Part shown: positions 32,063 through 34,456 of the stretch, one piece after another
How the letters are laid out: each line of letters starts with the position of its first letter
Position numbering within the stretch: position 1 is the first letter of the stretch
Assembly: GCA_017474205.1 (NCBI GenBank)
Contig: JAFVID010000005.1
Span: forward strand, 1 to 34,456
Length of the DNA: 34,456 nt
Direction of reading: 5' to 3'
DNA from: Clostridia bacterium
GTDB lineage: Bacteria > Bacillota > Clostridia > Oscillospirales > Acutalibacteraceae
Position numbers and translations under genes: made by a program
Notes under the pieces: generated by a model
Databases searched by the model: none
What the model was told of the DNA's origin: nothing
What the model saw: the letters and a program-made list of their open reading frames with translations, nothing else

Positions 32063-33283
32063 ATGAGTTTTATGAATAATAAGTGGACTCGTGCCGCTAT
32101 CCCCGCCCTTCTTCTTCACGGAAGTATCGGCACGGTATATTGCTGGTCTCTTTTTAAGGGCGAAATCAGCGGTGCAACGGGTATTCCCAAAGGCACCCTC
32201 GAATGGGCTTTCTCACTTGCTATCTTTTTCCTCGGAATGTCGGCGGCTTTCCTCGGCAACTTCGTTGAAAAGGATATTAAAAAAGCAAGTTTGCTTGCCA
32301 CCATCTGCTTTGTTGTAGGTGTTGTAGGCACGGGAATTGGTGTACATCTTAAAAGTGCAGTGCTTATTCTTCTTTTCTACGGTGTTGTAATGGGTGTAGG
32401 TTTAGGTCTTGGATATCTTTCCCCCGTTAAGACACTTATGCTTTGGTTTAAGGATAAAAAAGGTCTTGCCACAGGTCTTGCAGTAGCAGGATTCGGTGCT
32501 GCCAAGATGGTATTTTCTCCCGTTATAGAATTCCTTATGGGCAAATTCGGTGTTGAAATCACCCTTTATATTTTGGCAGGAATTTGGTTTGTAATGATGT
32601 TTATTGCCCACCTTTTCCTAAAGAAACCCGACGGATGGGTCGAATCTCACGAGCATCTTACCATCGGTCAATTTTTTGGTCGATTTAAGATATTTAAGGA
32701 CGTTAAATTCATCGGTATCTGGCTTGTATTCTATATAAATATCACCTGCGGACTTGCCCTTATCTCTCAAGAAAAACAAATCTACGGTGTCCTCGGCATT
32801 GCAAGTGCGGTGGCAATCTTAAGTACCATCACAGGACTTCTCAACGCCGCAGGCCGTTTGGGATATTCATCCCTCGGCGATAAATTTAAGGATAGAAACA
32901 CCGTATATAAAATTATCTTAATCAGTGAAATCGTTATGACAGCCGTAGCACTGTTTAGCGGTGCGGTATCGGGCAAAGCAGGTACTGTTGGAATGATAAT
33001 TGCGGTGGCACTTCTCTTTGTTGTCAACGCAGGATACGGCGGTGGATTCAGCAACCTTCCCACCCTTCTTTCCGACGTTTACGGAATGGGTAAAATATCT
33101 TCCATTCACGGCATCGCCCTTTCGGCTTGGGCATTTGCAGGGCTTTCCGGCAACCAAGCAGCCCAGTTTATCCTCGATAAAACAGGCAACAATTATCAAA
33201 ATATTTTATTCTTTACCGGTGCGCTATATGTAATCGCCATTGTGGTTGACTTCTTACTTATCCGCGGTAAAGCAGAAGAATAA
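32063..33283 (+). CDS. OFA family MFS transporter (oxalate/formate antiporter-like), paralogue 2
   Basis: A 406-residue major facilitator protein with 12 predicted membrane segments. GSIGTVYCWSLFKGEIS in helix 1, and YLSPVKTLMLWFKDKKGLATGLAVAGFGAAK between helices 4 and 5, mark the OFA family. It is a divergent paralogue of the gene at 30046. The start ATG 32063 has AGAGGT 6 bp before it and lies about 40 nt after the expected transcript start of the consensus promoter at 31985; in-frame codons further upstream would be in or before the promoter. The substrate is unknown; small carboxylates are likely from family knowledge. Confidence 0.92.
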   Translation: MSFMNNKWTRAAIPALLLHGSIGTVYCWSLFKGEISGATGIPKGTLEWAFSLAIFFLGMSAAFLGNFVEKDIKKASLLATICFVVGVVGTGIGVHLKSAVLILLFYGVVMGVGLGLGYLSPVKTLMLWFKDKKGLATGLAVAGFGAAKMVFSPVIEFLMGKFGVEITLYILAGIWFVMMFIAHLFLKKPDGWVESHEHLTIGQFFGRFKIFKDVKFIGIWLVFYINITCGLALISQEKQIYGVLGIASAVAILSTITGLLNAAGRLGYSSLGDKFKDRNTVYKIILISEIVMTAVALFSGAVSGKAGTVGMIIAVALLFVVNAGYGGGFSNLPTLLSDVYGMGKISSIHGIALSAWAFAGLSGNQAAQFILDKTGNNYQNILFFTGALYVIAIVVDFLLIRGKAEE

Positions 33284-33291
33284 ATAATCTC

Positions 33292-33339
33292 TGCCTCCCT
33301 TGCCTAAAGGGAGGGGGACCGCGTTAGCGGTGGAGGGAT
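33292..33339 (+). repeat. 48-bp dispersed repeat, copy 2
   Basis: Identical over 48 of 48 bases to the reverse complement of 14377-14424. It starts 9 bp after the MFS paralogue 2 stop and is followed directly by a terminator. Confidence 0.92.
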
Positions 33340-33342
33340 AAT

Positions 33343-33377
33343 AAACGCAGGTTGATGAAGTATCAACCTGCGTTTTT
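33343..33377 (+). terminator. Intrinsic terminator of MFS paralogue 2
   Basis: Stem AAACGCAGGTTGAT / ATCAACCTGCGTTT, loop GAAGT, then TT. The A-rich left arm makes it usable from the other strand too. Confidence 0.9.
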
Positions 33378-33411
33378 AAGTAATAAGTAATAGTGAATAG
33401 TGAAGAGGTAA

Positions 33412-33434
33412 GGTGTCGGCAAAGCCGACGGATT
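33412..33434 (+). repeat. 23-bp dispersed repeat, copy B
   Basis: Identical to 24571-24593, with core hairpin GTCGGCAAAGCCGAC. It lies between two terminators and follows an AGTAATAAGTAATAGTGAA-type direct-repeat tract (33380-33404). Confidence 0.85.
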
Positions 33435-33454
33435 ATAAAATATTGATAAACATA

Positions 33455-33490
33455 AAAACACGGTTCCTTTTTGAAAGGGAACCGTGTTTT
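33455..33490. terminator. Intrinsic terminator facing the 103-aa gene
   Basis: Stem AAAACACGGTTCC / GGAACCGTGTTTT with one bulged G near the loop; T-tracts on both strands. It is the second terminator between the converging genes. Confidence 0.85.
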
Positions 33491-33600
33491 GTATTATTTA
33501 TCGCCCATTAAAACAAACCTTTAATAATTGGAAATACCACGGAATTATAGCAAACTTTTTAGATATAGTCAAGGGAATGCTAAAATTGATTTCCCGCAAA

Positions 33601-33912
33601 CTATTTATTAAATAATGTAAAAAACACCGTTACGGTGCGGGGGATACCATCACAAACGCCGCTTATTCTGGCACCGCCCAAACTTATCAGTTCATAAACC
33701 TCAACAGTATTCACGGGGCAGGTGAATACAATCTCTCCGTCGCAACGAATGTTAAATACCTCTTTATCATAATCAATCAGCCCGTGTTTGCCAATTATAG
33801 TTTCGATAGAATTTTCATCCCGTTCCGAAACGTATCGAATGGGTTTGCCTTTAATTCGGGCGAGAACCTTTTCCGAGGCGGTATATTTTGACTTGCGTTT
33901 GAATAATCCCAT
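33601..33912 (-). CDS. Hypothetical protein, 103 aa
   Basis: I do not recognise this protein. It begins with a basic segment (MGLFKRKSKYTASEKVLARIKGKP), is soluble with alternating strands, and contains GKHGLIDYDKEVFNIRCDGEIVF cut by no hydrophobic helix, ending PRTVTVFFTLFNK. No signal peptide or membrane segment is seen. AAGGA stands 10 bp before the ATG, and a good promoter lies 33 bp upstream (33945-33974), so it is probably real and expressed alone. It is divergent from the rRNA operon. Confidence 0.75.
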   Translation of the reverse strand: MGLFKRKSKYTASEKVLARIKGKPIRYVSERDENSIETIIGKHGLIDYDKEVFNIRCDGEIVFTCPVNTVEVYELISLGGARISGVCDGIPRTVTVFFTLFNK

Positions 33913-33944
33913 TTAACATTTTCCTTACATTATAATATATAGGG

Positions 33945-33974
33945 ATTTTATCACATCTTTTTATCTTATGTCAA
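33945..33974 (-). promoter_or_regulatory. Promoter of the 103-aa gene
   Basis: Minus strand: TTGACA (complement of 33969-33974), 18 bp, TAAAAT (complement of 33945-33950). Confidence 0.7.
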
Positions 33975-34036
33975 TATCAAAGTGTAAAGATGTGAATATA
34001 ATGAATTATCCGGATGCAAAAGGGGCAAAATAGTGG

Positions 34037-34066
34037 TTGACATAATGCCGAGACACAAGATACAGT
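34037..34066 (+). promoter_or_regulatory. Possible outermost rRNA operon promoter
   Basis: TTGACA (34037-34042), 18 bp, TACAGT (34061-34066). The -35 is perfect; the -10 matches 4 of 6. Confidence 0.45.
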
Positions 34067-34115
34067 ATGTCGAAAAATAACTTAAAAAATTTTTGAAAAA
34101 AGTTGAAAAAAACGC

Positions 34116-34144
34116 TTGACAAAGCGGGTTTACTTTGTTATTAT
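34116..34144 (+). promoter_or_regulatory. rRNA operon promoter P1
   Basis: TTGACA (34116-34121), 17 bp, TATTAT (34139-34144), preceded by A/T tracts (34081-34113) that could act as an UP element. The expected transcript begins with the hairpin GTCGC/GCGAC (34151-34166). Confidence 0.85.
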
Positions 34145-34217
34145 AGCGGGGTCGCATTTGAGCGACACAAAATTCAGGCACTTTTCTTGAGTGGAAAAAG
34201 AAGGATTACGGTCCTTC

Positions 34218-34254
34218 AAAAAACTTGAAAAAAATTTAAAAAAACTTAAAAAAA
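34218..34254 (+). promoter_or_regulatory. Phased A-tracts upstream of rRNA promoter P2
   Basis: Four A-tracts of 6, 7, 7 and 7 bases begin at 34218, 34228, 34238 and 34248, exactly 10 bp apart, ending 4 bp before the P2 -35 box. In-phase A-tracts bend DNA, and this position fits an UP element. Confidence 0.8.
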
Positions 34255-34258
34255 GTAC

Positions 34259-34287
34259 TTGACAAAGGGAATTCTATGTGGTAGAAT
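34259..34287 (+). promoter_or_regulatory. rRNA operon promoter P2
   Basis: TTGACA (34259-34264), 17 bp, TAGAAT (34282-34287). The leader then has the hairpin CGACG/CGTCG (34295-34315). Confidence 0.88.
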
Positions 34288-34293
34288 GAACTT

Positions 34294-34456
34294 CCGACGT
34301 CGCAAAAGGGCGTCGAACGGACCTTGAAAATTAAACAACGATTTAGGAACCCGAGATTTTTTTGAGAAGTTTTAAAAAAGGAAAAACTACTCCTTAACCA
34401 GTAGAGATTAAATCTCAACGGAAAGAAAGTCGGTCTGAAGAAGACCGCAATACGCA
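34294..34456 (+). other. Leader of an rRNA operon (16S gene lies beyond the right edge)
   Basis: Downstream of tandem promoters the sequence ACCTTGAAAATTAAACAAC (34321-34339) resembles the conserved boxA-like ACCTTGAAAACTGAACAA segment that precedes 16S and 23S genes in Firmicutes. The window ends before any 16S sequence, so the rRNA call rests on promoter strength and this leader motif. Confidence 0.78.

Overview
The window looks like the chromosomal replication-origin region of a low-to-mid GC Gram-positive anaerobe of the class Clostridia. The family-level guess is Oscillospirales-like or a relative and is an inference. The support is the dnaA-dnaN-yaaA-recF-remB-gyrB-gyrA gene order, near-consensus sigma-A promoters, AGGAGG-type ribosome binding sites, a DUF4364 domain, and dispersed GC-rich palindromic repeats of a kind common in uncultured gut Clostridia. 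There is no sign of plasmid, phage or insertion-sequence genes.

Layout, left to right. (1) 1-3541: the 3' end of alaS, then a long murC that carries an extra C-terminal DUF4364 domain. (2) 3588-5920, minus strand: a compact trmK-Nif3-(LMW phosphatase/RimI fusion) operon, then a small membrane protein on the plus strand. (3) 6427-11719, minus strand: hpf with its own promoter, preceded by a tightly packed run parA-parB-serS-acyl-ACP thioesterase-GNAT-tautomerase. (4) 11720-11951: two parS sites, one touching a promoter, then an HI0933-type flavoprotein, a MITE-like repeat and an AEC-family transporter. (5) 14478-17540: dnaA, a 512-bp dnaA-dnaN gap with the features of oriC (clustered DnaA-box-like nonamers, a CTA DnaA-trio run, an AT-rich unwinding tract), then dnaN. 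(6) 17563-24495: rlbA/yaaA, recF, remB, gyrB, a zinc-ribbon/YcxB-like membrane protein, gyrA. (7) 24634-30018: uvrC (minus), gpsA-rimM-trmD, HPr, a HAD phosphatase. (8) 30046-33283: two OFA-type MFS transporters flanking a repeat array and a tRNA-Ser(UGA) gene with a duplicated, truncated 5' copy. (9) 33284-34456: dispersed repeats, terminators, a 103-aa orphan, and the tandem promoters and leader of an rRNA operon whose 16S gene begins beyond the right edge.

Functionally the centre is a replication and segregation module. DnaA would open oriC, DnaN/RecF/GyrAB serve the fork, and ParA/ParB act on parS about 4 kb from oriC. Translation genes (alaS, serS, trmK, hpf, rimM, trmD, tRNA-Ser, rRNA) sit around it, which fits high gene dosage near the origin. 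The rpmH-rnpA-yidC-jag-mnmE-mnmG-rsmG block that usually lies beside dnaA in Firmicutes is absent here.

The most interesting items are the MurC-DUF4364 fusion, the phosphatase-RimI fusion, the DnaA-trio oriC with non-canonical DnaA boxes, the tRNA-Ser 5' duplication, the palindrome array beside it, and a 48-bp repeat present as two identical inverted copies 19 kb apart. All functional statements come from reading motifs by eye; no database search was run.
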